From the NCBI GenBank assembly GCA_021204765.1, contig JAJPYU010000049.1:1-5789 (forward strand): a DNA stretch of 5,789 bases, read 5' to 3'. The position numbers and the translations under genes are program-made. This document shows, piece after piece, positions 5,780 through 5,789 of the stretch. The notes under the pieces are model-generated. The model did no database searches and had not been told where the DNA came from. It saw nothing but the letters and a program-made list of their open reading frames with translations. This DNA comes from Clostridiales bacterium. GTDB taxonomy: Bacteria; Bacillota; Clostridia; Lachnospirales; Lachnospiraceae. Position 1 is the stretch's first letter, and each line of letters opens with the position of its first letter.

Positions 5780-5789
5780 AAGCGTGCAT

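Larger units (their letters stand above)
5689..5789 (+). other. Gene-poor spacer after subunit B
   Basis: I recognise no known gene in these 101 bases. The expected next gene, subunit D, has not begun: none of its conserved N-terminal pattern is visible in any frame. The spacer is larger than any other in the operon after E and is occupied mainly by the tandem palindromic unit at 5713-5779. A 28-codon open frame starts in the TAATG overlap at 5688 but lacks a ribosome binding site. Confidence 0.7.

Overview
The window is the central part of an operon for a bacterial V-type (A/V-type) rotary ATPase. It holds six complete genes, all on the + strand, in the order K-E-C-F-A-B. This is the order of the Enterococcus hirae ntp operon (I-K-E-C-G-A-B-D). 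Gene content, strong AAGGAGG-type ribosome binding sites and moderately GC-rich coding sequence with AT-rich spacers suggest a Clostridia-class Firmicute, probably Lachnospiraceae-like. That assignment is an inference from style and protein similarity, not a proof.

Layout: 1-84 is an AT-rich leader with three perfect short inverted repeats and a strong ribosome binding site. Subunit K (membrane rotor ring) is at 85-564. A 78-base spacer (565-642) holds a stem-loop. Then come E (643-1245, peripheral stalk), C (1248-2219, central socket), F (2212-2529, central stalk), A (2548-4314, catalytic) and B (4315-5688, non-catalytic nucleotide-binding). From E to B the genes are packed with gaps of 18 bases or less, one 8-base overlap (C/F) and one direct abutment (A/B). 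The last 101 bases (5689-5789) hold no recognisable gene. They contain two imperfect tandem copies of a palindromic unit just where subunit D would be expected to begin.

A and B form the A3B3 head that hydrolyses or makes ATP. F and C, with D (not in the window), make up the central rotor and its coupling to the K ring. E, with a G/H-type partner (not in the window), forms the peripheral stalk. Subunit I, the ion-channel stator, should lie upstream. The residues that bind Na+ in the E. hirae K subunit are all present here, so the enzyme is predicted to move Na+.

The window is mostly an ordinary, intact housekeeping operon. I see no undescribed system. The items worth a second look are all non-coding: the palindromic tandem unit after B, the K-E stem-loop, the leader repeats, and an inverted repeat between the ribosome binding site and start codon of A.
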